A DNA stretch of 64,000 nucleotides from Antarctobacter heliothermus (GCF_900188425.1 NZ_FZON01000010.1:1-64000), one strand, 5' to 3'; shown: positions 25,154-34,766, counted from the stretch's first letter. Notes: generated by a model from the sequence alone, not told the origin. Numbers and translations: made by a program.

Positions 25154-28100
25154 TCAGAATGTGAGCGTGACAGACCGCCCAGCGCCCCGGCCGATCAGGG
25201 CCGAGAGCTGATAGATGCGGATGGCGAGGAATTGGCCGGGCCCGAGGGGGGCGCCCCAATCGGCGGTCTGCTGGGCGGTGGTGTAAAGGACGCTAGTCGT
25301 TGCAGTCGTCAAGGAACGCTTGACAACTGACCCGTCCAGAATGTCGACCTGATATGCCTCAAAGTCCTCAGCCAGCGGCACATCGCCCATGCCCCAGGTG
25401 TCAGCGGCCAGGGATCGCGACCGGCGCGTCCAGCGAATGGTCAGATCGCCGGGGCTGCGGGCGGTGCGCCACGGCTGCTCGACATGCGCGACCGAAAACG
25501 GCCGGAGCCCAGCGCCCTCGGGGGTGAAACTGGTGGCAACAAAGGTTTCATCGCTGACCGGACGCGAGGCTGGGCCACTGCGCCAGTTCCATGGCAAGCC
25601 GAGGTCGGCCTCGCTGATTGGCAGCGATGCAAGCGCCGTGTCGAGCACAACGACTCGCGCGCCGGTCGGCACCATTCTGACCATCGCCCCTTCGGTTCCA
25701 CGCTGCCCGCGCAGGAGGCGGGACAGGCGATATCGGCCGGGTGCGATCAACTCAGCCGATCCCGCCTGGACGATCTCCCACTGCCCAGCGCCGGTTTCCA
25801 CGGCCAGCGCGTTCGATCCGCCCAGCAAGGTGATGTCCGTGACGCTTTCCAGCGTGCCCGAGAACAGATCGACCACCAGCGCATTGCCCAGATCGAAGCG
25901 CGACACCGGCCCAGCAAAGAAATCTGCCACCAGCACACCCATGCGCGCCCGCGACTGAGACGTGGTCAGCAGCGCAAAACCATCTGTCGCGGCGCTGCGA
26001 TAGACGGCGATTGCGCCCGGCCACGGCTTTGCATGGGCGGCGACAAAGGGACGATGCGCAGGTTGATCTTCGCGCAGTTGTGGCAGATCCAACAACACGA
26101 CATCGGGTGAGCCGAATACCGTTGGCGTTGCGAGCGTGGCCGGGCGAGGATCGCCGGGCGGCAGATCATAAACGGCACGGTCCTGGCGCACGGCGTCGAT
26201 GCTGCGCAGGTCGGAGTCTGCAATCGAGACCAGCCGCATTTCTGTCAGGCGGCCATCGTGATCGAGCAGGATCACATCGCAGGGATCCAATGCCAGACGT
26301 GACGGCGGCAGTCGGAACACCGCAGTTTCCCGGCCGACCCAAGCCTCCATCAGCGCGCGGCGGCAGCGCCGTTCGGCTTCTTCGGGGGGCACCGCCATCG
26401 GGAAGCTTTCCGAGGCGATGCGCGTGGTGTCGACGGTGATCCGCCGCGCTTCGACCTGTGCCGCGTCATAATCCTCATCCGCCCGAGCGACTTGCCACTT
26501 CAAGGCCTGCGGCAGTTCGGTTTCCTGTGCGCGGGTCAGTTCCATCACATCGCCCTGTGCGGAAGCGGGCGCGACCATGCTGTCGGGTGTGACCGTGGCA
26601 CTTGCGATCCGCCCCCGCATCAGGAACTTGATGCGCCCTTCGCTCTCCATGGCATCGAAGCCGAAATGCCGGGCCAGCGTCGAGATCGATGCGCGCGGGG
26701 CTTCCAGCGCGGAAATCACATAGCCCTCGACCGCACCCCAGAGGCCGGTCACGTCGATTTGTGTCTCCGGCATTCCGGCCCGAAAACAAAGGTGCCGCAC
26801 CAGCGCTGCAAGCGACACCGCACCGAGCCGACCGGTCAGCCAGTGCCCGCGCCGCCAGTTGGGGCCATCGGTCCAGACATCGGTCAGGCCGGGAAAGAAA
26901 GGATAAGGCCGCGCGTCCCAGGTCCAGGCCGCGCATTCCGGAACGTTGACCATGCGCGCGCCGGTCACGCCCGACACAGGGTTGTTGGCTGGTGCTGACC
27001 AAAACAGGTAGGTCGCTTCGAGATAGGCCCGCTGGATCGCATCGTCCCGCCAGCCGCGTGAGAAGTAGGGCGTGTAGCTTTCTGACGACTTCGGGTCGAA
27101 GAACACGTTCGGCTGGTTGGTGCCGCGATCAATCGCCGGGCAGCCGAGTTCCGTGAACCAGATCGGCTTTGACTGCGGCACCCATGCGGTGGGCGCGCCG
27201 CTCTCACCGCCACCCGGACGATTGTAGTGGGCGTTTGACCACCAGGCGCGCAGATCCTTGAAGCGGAATACCCATGGTTTGCCCGCGCCAGCATCGGTGA
27301 TGGGCGTTCTGATCTGCGCGGACCGGTCGGCAGGGCTGGCGTAGAACCAGTCAAACCCCTCGCCACCGGTGATGTTGGATTGTAGATAGGCACGGTCATA
27401 GATCGCTGAGGCCAGCGCGGCGTCAGCGTGATCAAAGCCGTCGCGCCAGTCCGACAACGGCATGTAATTATCGATGCCGATGACGTCGATGTTGGCGTCC
27501 GACCAGAGTGGGTCGAGGTGGAAGAACACGTCGCCCGAGCCGTCGGCAGGATGGTGGCCGAAGTATTCCGACCAATCGGACGCATAGCCGATCTTGGTCC
27601 CAACGCCGAGGATCGTGCGCACATCGGCAGCGAGCGATTTGAAGGCGGTGACTGAGGGGTAGGTGCTGGCGCCCGAGCGGATCGTGGTCAGGCCGGGCAT
27701 TTCCGACCCGATCAGGAAGGCGTCCACGCCCCCGGCGGCTTTGCACAGATGCGCATAGTGCAGGATCATCCGGCGCAGCGACCATTCCCCGACAGGGCCG
27801 GTCCAGCTGACGCTCTCGCCCGATACCGCGAATTGCGCCGGGCTGGCAGCGCCGAACAGCGCCGCGACCTGCGTGGCGGCCGGGGCGGCCTTATCCACCG
27901 AACCGGCGAAACCTGCGGCTGGCGAGCAGGTGATGCGCCCGCGCCAAGGGAAAGTGGGCTGGCCCAAGGTGGCGGCATCGGCGCTATAGGGGTTCGGCTT
28001 GGTATTGCCGGGCGGCACGTCCATCAGGATGAAGGGATAAAAGGTCACACGAAGCCCGCGCGCCTTCATCTCATGGATAGCCTGCACCACAGCAAAGTCG

Positions 28101-29152
28101 GCTGGCGTTCCGCCGTAGACGGGACGATCCTCGGGATCACGGCTCACCAAGAATGCATCTGCGCGTGCGACACCGTTCACGGACCACGGCGACGGCGTTG
28201 TTGTCTTCGCGGCAACCTCGACGCCCGGACGTACCTTGCAACTGCCCGCGCGCAGGTCATCGCCGAACCAGGCCACCACCAGCGACACACTTTCCACCGC
28301 CGGGGCCATGGCCTGCAGCCGATCCAGCGCCACAACAATATCGGCGGTATCGATGATCGCATTCAGGTTCTCGGCAACCGTTGTGCCGCCCGAGGGCTGA
28401 CCAAAGCCGATGGTCGTGCCGCCGCTGGTCTTTTTGACGGGCACGGTGGCATAGCTGAACTCGCCCGAGGCCGGGATCAGCGTCACAGCCTTGACTAACC
28501 CCTCGGCGGTGTCAGCATCGGCCAGCGGCCGGAATACCTCAAAACTGATCTGTGGCAGGCGGTTGCCGAAGGGGCTCAGATCGAGTTCCTCAAACACAAC
28601 ATAGGCGGTGCCACGATAGGCGGGGGTGTTGACCACCCCCATCTTGGCCGAAATGAACGGATCAGGGCTTTGCGCCTCGTCTCCGGGATACCAGCGCCAG
28701 GTGACGCCGGTCATGTCCATGGCCTTGCCGTCGGCCCAGACACGGCCAATGCCGGTGATCTCGCCCTCGCAGAGCGCCACGGCGAAGGAGGAATAATAGA
28801 GGTATTCCGTGGTTCTGACCTTCGGACCAAGGCCTTTCCCACCGCCCTGACTGGTGGTCTTGATCACCTCGCGAAAATCCGTGGCCCAGATGATGTTGCC
28901 GCCAATGCGCATGCGGCCGAACAGGCGCGGGATCACAGCACCTTCAGTCGAGGATGTGATGCGCAGACTGTCGAGCCGCGCGCCCTCGATCCGTTGGGCC
29001 GGGGCTAGGGACGAGACGATCCAACTGTCGACCACCGACCCGATGGTCGAGCCGATAAAACCGCCGATCGCTGCGCCGGAAAAGCCGAGGATGGCCCCGC
29101 CAAATGCGCCGCCAATCGCGGAGCCGACGGCGCCGAGAACAAGAGTTGCCAT
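25154..29152 (-). CDS. Large tail-tip protein with GTA TIM-barrel domain
   Basis: The 1332-residue protein corresponds to gene 15 of the Rhodobacter gene transfer agent and to host-specificity proteins of siphophages. A glycine/alanine-rich hydrophobic N-terminus (MATLVLGAVGSAIGGAFGG) is followed by the GTA TIM-barrel region (about residues 430-740; CSPAAGFAGSVDK, VIGIDNYMPLSDWRDG, WFTELGCPAIDRGTNQPNVF). The C-terminal half is tail_3-like. I chose the ATG at 29152 because related proteins begin at MATLVLGA; the frame is open to 29203. The GTA-type barrel resembles glycosyl hydrolases, suggesting peptidoglycan or polysaccharide penetration. Confidence 0.5.
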   Translation of the reverse strand: MATLVLGAVGSAIGGAFGGAILGFSGAAIGGFIGSTIGSVVDSWIVSSLAPAQRIEGARLDSLRITSSTEGAVIPRLFGRMRIGGNIIWATDFREVIKTTSQGGGKGLGPKVRTTEYLYYSSFAVALCEGEITGIGRVWADGKAMDMTGVTWRWYPGDEAQSPDPFISAKMGVVNTPAYRGTAYVVFEELDLSPFGNRLPQISFEVFRPLADADTAEGLVKAVTLIPASGEFSYATVPVKKTSGGTTIGFGQPSGGTTVAENLNAIIDTADIVVALDRLQAMAPAVESVSLVVAWFGDDLRAGSCKVRPGVEVAAKTTTPSPWSVNGVARADAFLVSRDPEDRPVYGGTPADFAVVQAIHEMKARGLRVTFYPFILMDVPPGNTKPNPYSADAATLGQPTFPWRGRITCSPAAGFAGSVDKAAPAATQVAALFGAASPAQFAVSGESVSWTGPVGEWSLRRMILHYAHLCKAAGGVDAFLIGSEMPGLTTIRSGASTYPSVTAFKSLAADVRTILGVGTKIGYASDWSEYFGHHPADGSGDVFFHLDPLWSDANIDVIGIDNYMPLSDWRDGFDHADAALASAIYDRAYLQSNITGGEGFDWFYASPADRSAQIRTPITDAGAGKPWVFRFKDLRAWWSNAHYNRPGGGESGAPTAWVPQSKPIWFTELGCPAIDRGTNQPNVFFDPKSSESYTPYFSRGWRDDAIQRAYLEATYLFWSAPANNPVSGVTGARMVNVPECAAWTWDARPYPFFPGLTDVWTDGPNWRRGHWLTGRLGAVSLAALVRHLCFRAGMPETQIDVTGLWGAVEGYVISALEAPRASISTLARHFGFDAMESEGRIKFLMRGRIASATVTPDSMVAPASAQGDVMELTRAQETELPQALKWQVARADEDYDAAQVEARRITVDTTRIASESFPMAVPPEEAERRCRRALMEAWVGRETAVFRLPPSRLALDPCDVILLDHDGRLTEMRLVSIADSDLRSIDAVRQDRAVYDLPPGDPRPATLATPTVFGSPDVVLLDLPQLREDQPAHRPFVAAHAKPWPGAIAVYRSAATDGFALLTTSQSRARMGVLVADFFAGPVSRFDLGNALVVDLFSGTLESVTDITLLGGSNALAVETGAGQWEIVQAGSAELIAPGRYRLSRLLRGQRGTEGAMVRMVPTGARVVVLDTALASLPISEADLGLPWNWRSGPASRPVSDETFVATSFTPEGAGLRPFSVAHVEQPWRTARSPGDLTIRWTRRSRSLAADTWGMGDVPLAEDFEAYQVDILDGSVVKRSLTTATTSVLYTTAQQTADWGAPLGPGQFLAIRIYQLSALIGRGAGRSVTLTF

Positions 29153-29162
29153 AATGAAAATC

Positions 29163-29603
29163 TCAGATGCTGCTGGGGAGCGGAAACACGAAAGCAAAGG
29201 CAATGCGCCGTCGCCATGCCGGGGTCAGGACTTCCTCGACGACGCCCAGCCGTTCATAGGCATGGATAAAGATGTTAGCGCTGGTGAGAATGCCGACATG
29301 CTTGGCGATGGCGCGTGGGGCCATCCGGAACAGCAGCAACGCGCCGGAACTGGCGTTTAAGGGAGCGATCTCCGGCATCATCTGGCGCGCGCCTTCGGCA
29401 AGCACCTCTCGCGGGCCGGTCTCGCCCCAATCCCGGCTATAGGGTGGGATCGGGAACGGCTCATCGCCCACCACCTCGCGCCAGACGCCGCGCGCGAGGC
29501 CGAGGCAATCGCAGCCGACACCGCGCAGGCTGGCTTGGTCATGATACGGCGTGCCGAGCCAGGAGCGGGCAGCCGCGACAACGAGTGCTGCATCGGCGAT
29601 CAT
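29163..29603 (-). CDS. NlpC/P60 family tail peptidase
   Basis: The 146-residue protein has the NlpC/P60 catalytic Cys in GVGCDCLGLARGVWRE (near residue 30) and the His in AKHVGIL (near residue 107), with ARSWLGTPYHDQASL before the Cys. It matches gene 14 of the Rhodobacter gene transfer agent, a tail-associated cell-wall peptidase. The true start is the ATG at 29603, which overlaps the preceding stop (ATGA). The frame is open further upstream only as a shadow of the DUF2163 gene. Confidence 0.5.
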   Translation of the reverse strand: MIADAALVVAAARSWLGTPYHDQASLRGVGCDCLGLARGVWREVVGDEPFPIPPYSRDWGETGPREVLAEGARQMMPEIAPLNASSGALLLFRMAPRAIAKHVGILTSANIFIHAYERLGVVEEVLTPAWRRRIAFAFVFPLPSSI

Positions 29604-30487
29604 CACAAAACGCCTCCTTCGTGGCCGCCGTCTTGGCTGGCATAACGCAGCACCGCATCTTGGCCGGGGATGTTGGGAAAGCCTCTGAAATTTGAGATAT
29701 TCGCGAATTTGGCGCTGCAGGTCGCGATGCGCTTGTCGCAACCCGCGCGGGCGATGAAACTGTCGCCTTCGGCGATGGCGCGCACTGGCGCTTCCAGCAG
29801 GGTCAGGGTGACGATGCTGCCGTCCAGCCCGTGTCCCAGCACCTCGGTGACCCGCCCCGCGTTCGCGCCGCTCGTCCAGGTAATTGTGCCGGAAGTGAAC
29901 CATCCAGCGTCAAACCCGGACAGCCCTGAGGCCATGAAGGCCCGTTCGCGCAAGGTGTCGGTGACAACGCCCGTACCCTTGTAGACGGCGTTTTCCAGGT
30001 CGATGCCGCAGCGCGCATCGCCCAAGCGGGCGTCGCACCCCGCCTGAAACGTCCGCCCAACCGTCTGGCCCAGCACATGGGCGAGGCTGCGCACCTCTGC
30101 CACAAAAGCCATGCGCCCGCGCCGGATTTGCCCGACCGCACCCCGGCGCAGCAACACCCGCTGGCTCGTATCGGCCCAGTTCACCCGCCAAAGCTCCACA
30201 GCGGCATTGTCCCAGCGCCCATCGAGAATATCAGTTTCCGTGATCCGGTCCGAGGTCAGCACGCCGGTGGCATCTTGCGCATCAACCGCCAGATCAGAGC
30301 CAGCGCGGATTTCCGAGGCGGCAAATCCGCTTTCAGGTTCAAAGTAGGTGCCATCAAAAGCGAGGGCGCGATCATGATCGGTGAAGCCCAGTGCCACGCC
30401 GTCCGCGCGCGAAATCCTCCAGCACCAGGACAGGGTGGTGGTGCCATCATCGAGATGGGCCTGTAGCGCAGGGGAGAGGGCTTTCAT
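29603..30487 (-). CDS. DUF2163 baseplate hub protein
   Basis: The 294-residue protein has the DUF2163 N-terminus (MKALSPALQAHLDDGTTTLS, then LGFTDHDRALAFDG) and the C-terminal Cys motif AGCDKRIATCSAKFANISNF typical of this phage family. It corresponds to gene 13 of the Rhodobacter gene transfer agent and is part of the baseplate hub. Its start lies next to the promoter of the inserted toxin-antitoxin pair (30567-31372), which separates it from the DUF2460 gene. Whether late transcription crosses that insertion is an open question. Confidence 0.5.
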   Translation of the reverse strand: MKALSPALQAHLDDGTTTLSWCWRISRADGVALGFTDHDRALAFDGTYFEPESGFAASEIRAGSDLAVDAQDATGVLTSDRITETDILDGRWDNAAVELWRVNWADTSQRVLLRRGAVGQIRRGRMAFVAEVRSLAHVLGQTVGRTFQAGCDARLGDARCGIDLENAVYKGTGVVTDTLRERAFMASGLSGFDAGWFTSGTITWTSGANAGRVTEVLGHGLDGSIVTLTLLEAPVRAIAEGDSFIARAGCDKRIATCSAKFANISNFRGFPNIPGQDAVLRYASQDGGHEGGVL

Positions 30488-30507
30488 TCTTTACGTCCGT
30501 TCCGTAG

Positions 30508-30536
30508 TTGAAATGTAAAGCTGTTGTCTTTACATA
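30508..30536 (+). promoter_or_regulatory. Candidate promoter of the toxin-antitoxin pair
   Basis: TTGAAA (30508-30513) and TACATA (30531-30536) are separated by exactly 17 bases and point to the antitoxin gene. The -35 is good and the -10 is weak. The inverted repeat at 30513-30535 covers the spacer and -10, as expected for autorepression. Confidence 0.5.
30513..30535. promoter_or_regulatory. Operator-like inverted repeat of the toxin-antitoxin pair
   Basis: ATGTAAAG and CTTTACAT form a perfect 8-bp inverted repeat with a 7-base spacer, about 30 bases before the antitoxin ATG. Antitoxins of this ribbon-helix-helix family bind such repeats to repress their own operon. Confidence 0.5.
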
Positions 30537-30566
30537 TGGGGTGAATTCATCGCAGGAGAATCCGAA

Positions 30567-30860
30567 ATGGTCGCCATGACACCCAATGAGGATGCCCAGC
30601 GTCGGTCGCTGATCAATCTTCGCGTCACCCCTCGGGACCGCGATCTGATCGACCGTGCTGCGGCGGCACTTGGCAAAAACCGCTCGGAGTTCATGATGGA
30701 GGCCAGTCGGCAGGCCGCCGAAGATGCATTGTTGGATCGCACGGCGTTTCGACTGGATGCCGATCAGTTCGGAGCCTTCATGGCGCAGCTGGACGCGCCA
30801 CCCGCACCGAACGAACGCTTGCGCAAGTTGCTGGCCACACCCGCCCCATGGGACAAGTGA
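30567..30860 (+). CDS. tacA: DUF1778 ribbon-helix-helix antitoxin (TacA-like)
   Basis: The 97-residue protein has an N-terminal ribbon-helix-helix (RRSLINLRVTPRDRDLIDRA, then LGKNRSEFMMEASRQAAEDAL) and a C-terminal toxin-binding tail (RLDADQFGAFMAQLDAPPAP). This is the standard layout of DUF1778 antitoxins that neutralise GNAT toxins. AGGAG lies eight bases before the ATG. It overlaps the toxin gene by 13 bases. It sits on the plus strand between two minus-strand tail genes, so it is an independent transcription unit within the phage late region. Confidence 0.5.
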   Translation: MVAMTPNEDAQRRSLINLRVTPRDRDLIDRAAAALGKNRSEFMMEASRQAAEDALLDRTAFRLDADQFGAFMAQLDAPPAPNERLRKLLATPAPWDK

Positions 30861-31372
30861 CGTCCGGTGAGGGGCCTCTGACAGCACCCGAACCCCTGAA
30901 CGATACCCATCAGGTTGATGCCTTCGCTTCTGGCGCGCCGACGCTTGACGCGTGGTTGAAGCGCAAGGCACAGGCCAATCAGGCATCCGGCGCATCACGG
31001 ACCTTTGTGCTCTGCCGGGGCCATAGGGTTGTCGGTTTTTATGCGCTGGCAGCCGGATCGGTGAGCCACGATCTGATGCCGCGCAAGCTCAAGCAAAACA
31101 TGCCGGACCCGATCCCGGTCATCGTGCTGGGCCGTCTGGCAATTGATGCGTCCGAGCAAGGCAACGGTCTTGGTCGGGCGCTGCTGCGCGATGCCATGCT
31201 GCGGATCACCGCCGCTGCACATGAGGTTGGCATCGCGGCCATTCTTGTTCACGCTCTGAATGACCGCGCCAAAGCATTCTATCTTGATGCCGGATTTACT
31301 GAGACGACAGCAGAGCCGATGACACTGTTTGCCCGCATCAAGGATCTGAAGGCGATGATGGGCGAGGCATAG
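30848..31372 (+). CDS. tacT: GNAT-family acetyltransferase toxin (TacT-like)
   Basis: The 174-residue protein has the GNAT acetyl-CoA-binding core: VIVLGRLAIDASEQGNGLGR (near residue 95, the Q/R-x-x-G-x-G/A pattern) followed by LLRDAMLRI, and FYLDAGFTET near the C-terminus. The start FASGAPTLDAWLKRKA is typical of TacT-type toxins, which acetylate the amino acid on charged tRNA and stop translation. The gene overlaps its antitoxin, and its stop lies four bases from the stop of the convergent tail gene. It may maintain the prophage or block competing phages. Confidence 0.5.
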   Translation: MGQVTSGEGPLTAPEPLNDTHQVDAFASGAPTLDAWLKRKAQANQASGASRTFVLCRGHRVVGFYALAAGSVSHDLMPRKLKQNMPDPIPVIVLGRLAIDASEQGNGLGRALLRDAMLRITAAAHEVGIAAILVHALNDRAKAFYLDAGFTETTAEPMTLFARIKDLKAMMGEA

Positions 31373-31376
31373 CGTT

Positions 31377-32003
31377 TCATCTGCGGATCTCCAGCAGAGG
31401 GATAGAGGTGATCGACCCGAGCCGTTCAAAGTCGAGGGTGACGTCCAGCGTGTCGCTGTCGAACCGCACCGGCACATCGAATTCGAAACCCGCCGTGATG
31501 GCGATTCCAGCGCCGGGCGGGGCGGTGAAGGTGACGCTGCCAGTTGTGGTATCGACGCTCCAGCCGATCATCTGCTCGACCCCGTTCAGCGCCAGTCGGA
31601 CGCTGCCTGCCACCGGTTTGGCAATGGCGCGGGTCCAGCTTTGCGCGCCGGAAGTGTAGCGCTTCAGAAGCGCGAAGGTGGTGACTGCCCCGTTGCCGGT
31701 GCCGATCGGCTGGTCCGTTGCGGCCACCGCTTGCGACGGCCGGCTGGATTTGTAATCGGCCCAATCCTTGGTGCGAAAGCCGTGCAGGCGACCGTTCCGG
31801 GCCTCGAAGAAGGCAACCACCGATGCCAGGTCATCAGCGCGGCGAATGCCATAGGCGACGTCGTAGCGGCGACGCGAATTGGCCCAGCTGGCGTTGCGTT
31901 CCTCGTCACCGCTGGCCAGTTCCACGATCTGGGTGCGCCGTTCTGGCCCGCCCCGAGCGCCCCGGCTGATATTGTCGGGAAAGCGAACCTCATGAAACGC
32001 CAT
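31377..32003 (-). CDS. DUF2460 distal tail protein
   Basis: The 208-residue protein begins MAFHEVRFPDNISRGARGG and contains ERNASWANSRRRYDVAYGIR and FRTKDWADYKS, all typical of DUF2460. It matches gene 12 of the Rhodobacter gene transfer agent, the distal tail protein linking the tail tube to the hub. Its ATG overlaps the tape-measure stop (TAATG), so both are translated together. Confidence 0.5.
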   Translation of the reverse strand: MAFHEVRFPDNISRGARGGPERRTQIVELASGDEERNASWANSRRRYDVAYGIRRADDLASVVAFFEARNGRLHGFRTKDWADYKSSRPSQAVAATDQPIGTGNGAVTTFALLKRYTSGAQSWTRAIAKPVAGSVRLALNGVEQMIGWSVDTTTGSVTFTAPPGAGIAITAGFEFDVPVRFDSDTLDVTLDFERLGSITSIPLLEIRR

Positions 32004-34450
32004 TACATGCCCCTCCGGCCCAGCGACACGGCGCGGGCAATGTCTGCCGCGACCTGCGTGCGCGATTGCCTGAAGCTTTCAGCGTCGCGCGACATGATTG
32101 TCACCGAGATATTCGGGGCGGCGCTCTGCCCCTGCCCGTATCCCGCCGCCTCCCGACGCGACAGAACCCGTTCGCCTCGCTGCAGGATTGCCGGAACCTC
32201 GTCCGGGCGCAGTCCTGCCCAGCCACCGGAATGCATGCGCGGGGCATTAGCGAAGGCCAGTGCTGGCACCATTCGGCCCGGGCCCGGCGATCCGACCACG
32301 CCACCGGCGTGCAGGATGTTGGCGAACAGCCCGCCCGCCCCGCCCAGCGCGCCAGAGAGTGCATTAGCAATCGGGCCAAGAATGAAGCGCCGCGCCGCCA
32401 GTTTGGCCAGATCGGCGATCATCGAGGTGACCAGATCACGAAAGTCGAGCTTGCCGGTTTTGACGAATGTGGCCACGGCGTTCTCCGCGCTCTGGAAGGC
32501 ACTGACCAGTGCCTGTCCGATATCGCCCCCGACGTCGCGCGCCTTGGCGGCATAGTCGGCGAGTGCGGCTGTGACCGCTGCCCAGCCGGTCAGGGCGGTG
32601 TCTGCGCCCTCGGCAGCCGCTGCCCCTGCCGCGCGACCAGCTGCCCCGGCGCGACTTGCCGCACCGCCCGTGTCGTCAAGTTCGTCGCCCAGCGCGCTGG
32701 CGGCAGAAGCGGCACCGGCCAGCGCAGCTTCGGCCTCCGATCCGCTGTTGGTCATTGCATCCTTCAGCGCTTGCCAACTGGCCAGTGGGCGGCCTGCGGC
32801 ATCGGCGAGCATTCCAGCGGCTTCGCGATATCCATCGGCGCGGGCGCGGGCATCCTCGGCCATGGCCCCAAGGCCGAGGTCGGGCGGTTCCAGATAGGTG
32901 CGCTGCAGTGCCGCCGAGAAAGCATCGGCTGCGGCGGCACCGGCCGCCTCCGCTGCGCCTTCAAACGGGTTGCCGATCCGGCTCAGCCCCAGTGGGTCGA
33001 GCGTGCCGATCCGGACCCCGCCTTCGCCAGTCGCCCATTCCGGCAGCAGCGCCAGTGCTGCGTTTAACCCGTTGATGAAACTGTTGATCCGGGTAACGAC
33101 ACCATTCAGCATCGCCTCCACGCCAGAGATTAGCCCGTTCGCGGCCTGGAACGCGAAATCTCCGATGGCACCGGGCAGGCTGCCCCAGATGGCGACCGCC
33201 GCGTCATAGGCCCCCTGGAAGATCGCCGCCGTGCGATCACCAAAATTCACCACGTCTGCGATGGTCCCCTCCAGCGCCAAAAGCCCCGCCGCCTTCAGCC
33301 CCTCCCAGCCTGCCGCCATGCGCGCCAGCGCCCCGTCGAGCGCCAGCCCCATGCGCGACCAGACCTCTTTGGCGAGATCGCCCAGTAGGCGGAACGCCTC
33401 TCCCACGCCGCCCGCCCCGGCGACCAGCCTGGTGAACTGATAGACCAGTTCTCCCGCACCGACGATCAGCGCGCCTATGCCAGTGCGGATCAGCGCCCCG
33501 CGCAGGACGACCAGTGCTGTGGCCAGCCCGCGCACGGACAGCGCGGCCATGGCCATGCCCGCCACCCAGCGCCCGGCCATGAGGCCTGCGAACGTGGCGG
33601 CATAGGTCGTCAGCCGCCCGATATTGTCAAACAGCGCCTTGATCGCGATCCCCACCGGCCCGGTGGTGCGCGCGACAGCGGCCAGCGCATTGGCCACCGC
33701 CTCCAGCGCCGGGGCCGCCGCCACCGCCAGCTGGTTCGAAACGCCTCGCCAGATCAACCCCAGCCGAGAAATCGCATCATTGGTGCGTTCGATCTGGTCT
33801 GCGTCCTGCTCTGAGACGACAACGCCAAACGCAAGAACGTCCTCGGTCGCCTGGCGCAGTGTCGCAGTGTCGATCCGGGTGAACACCAAGGCCGCCCGGT
33901 CGCCGAACAGCTGCGAGGCGACAGCGGCGCGCTCGGCCTCGGGGACAAACTGGCCCAGCGCCTCCTGAATGGCCGCGATGCGCCGGTCGAGCGGCATGCG
34001 CTGCAGGTCTTCGGCCGACAGCCGCAGACGCTGCAGGGCGTCCACGGCTGGGCCGGTCCCGGCTGCCGCCTGTGACAGCCGCCGCGTCAGCTGCACGGTG
34101 GCCTGTTCGACCTGACCCATCGACACGCCCGCCAGATCGCCTGCGCGTTCCAGCACCTGAATGCTGGCAACGGTGGTGTCGAGCGAGGCCGCGAGCTTGG
34201 CCTGCGCATCCACTGTTTGCAGGCCAGAGCGGATCATCGCGGCCCCGGCGGCGGCCAGCGCGGCTGTGGCGGCGGCCGCAGCCAGTGTGGCACGACGGGC
34301 AAAGGCCGCGACGCGCGCATTCGCCATGTCCATCTCGCGCGAGAGCCGCCCGAAGCCGCGCGCGCCCGCTGCACCCACGCCCTCCAACTCGGCGCGCACC
34401 TGGCGGCCGCCTTCGGCGACGAGGCGCACGGATACGCGTTTTTCAGCCAT
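32003..34450 (-). CDS. Phage tail tape measure protein
   Basis: The 815-residue protein starts MAEKRVSVRLVAEGGRQVRA and is almost wholly helical and Ala-rich, with a long N-terminal coiled coil, a hydrophobic middle (about residues 250-340) and a Gly-rich C-terminus. It should set tail length and be ejected with the DNA. AAGGAGG lies six bases before the ATG. It directly follows the frameshift-type tail assembly chaperone, as in lambda-like phages, and overlaps that gene's extension by eight bases. Confidence 0.5.
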   Translation of the reverse strand: MAEKRVSVRLVAEGGRQVRAELEGVGAAGARGFGRLSREMDMANARVAAFARRATLAAAAATAALAAAGAAMIRSGLQTVDAQAKLAASLDTTVASIQVLERAGDLAGVSMGQVEQATVQLTRRLSQAAAGTGPAVDALQRLRLSAEDLQRMPLDRRIAAIQEALGQFVPEAERAAVASQLFGDRAALVFTRIDTATLRQATEDVLAFGVVVSEQDADQIERTNDAISRLGLIWRGVSNQLAVAAAPALEAVANALAAVARTTGPVGIAIKALFDNIGRLTTYAATFAGLMAGRWVAGMAMAALSVRGLATALVVLRGALIRTGIGALIVGAGELVYQFTRLVAGAGGVGEAFRLLGDLAKEVWSRMGLALDGALARMAAGWEGLKAAGLLALEGTIADVVNFGDRTAAIFQGAYDAAVAIWGSLPGAIGDFAFQAANGLISGVEAMLNGVVTRINSFINGLNAALALLPEWATGEGGVRIGTLDPLGLSRIGNPFEGAAEAAGAAAADAFSAALQRTYLEPPDLGLGAMAEDARARADGYREAAGMLADAAGRPLASWQALKDAMTNSGSEAEAALAGAASAASALGDELDDTGGAASRAGAAGRAAGAAAAEGADTALTGWAAVTAALADYAAKARDVGGDIGQALVSAFQSAENAVATFVKTGKLDFRDLVTSMIADLAKLAARRFILGPIANALSGALGGAGGLFANILHAGGVVGSPGPGRMVPALAFANAPRMHSGGWAGLRPDEVPAILQRGERVLSRREAAGYGQGQSAAPNISVTIMSRDAESFRQSRTQVAADIARAVSLGRRGM

Positions 34451-34766
34451 CGCGGCCTCCTTCCATCTGTTCGTTGAGTTTGCGCACCATCACCGCCTCG
34501 ATCTCGGGCAGCAGTTCGGCGGCGATCAGGGTGTCGATGCCCAGCGCTGCCGCAAGGGCGAGGGCCGCGCCCATGTCCCATCCGAGCACTGCGCCAGGGA
34601 TTACGCGCAGCTGGCCTCCGAGGCGGCCGACCAGATCCCAGACCTGCCAGCCGTCCAATGTCTGGGGTTGATTCAGTTTCGTGGGGCAGTCGGGGCAGGC
34701 AACTTGGCAGGCCGCGCAGTACCGGTCGCCCCCGCCGAAAGACCAGTCGGCGAGGGCGCGGAGACG
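34443..34766 (-). CDS. -1 frameshift extension of the tail assembly chaperone (GT-like)
   Basis: This 107-codon frame has no convincing start of its own; the first candidate is a TTG at 34658. It is in the -1 frame relative to the chaperone gene upstream and is open without stops from the slippery site at 34766-34772. The product would be a 222-residue fusion. The extension has a Cys pair motif (YCAACQVACPDC) and a conserved-looking end (DGWQVWDLVGRLGGQLR, then EAVMVRKLNEQME). In lambda the analogous gpGT fusion recruits the tape measure. Its end overlaps the tape-measure start by eight bases. Confidence 0.5.
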   Translation of the reverse strand, partial: RLRALADWSFGGGDRYCAACQVACPDCPTKLNQPQTLDGWQVWDLVGRLGGQLRVIPGAVLGWDMGAALALAAALGIDTLIAAELLPEIEAVMVRKLNEQMEGGRDG

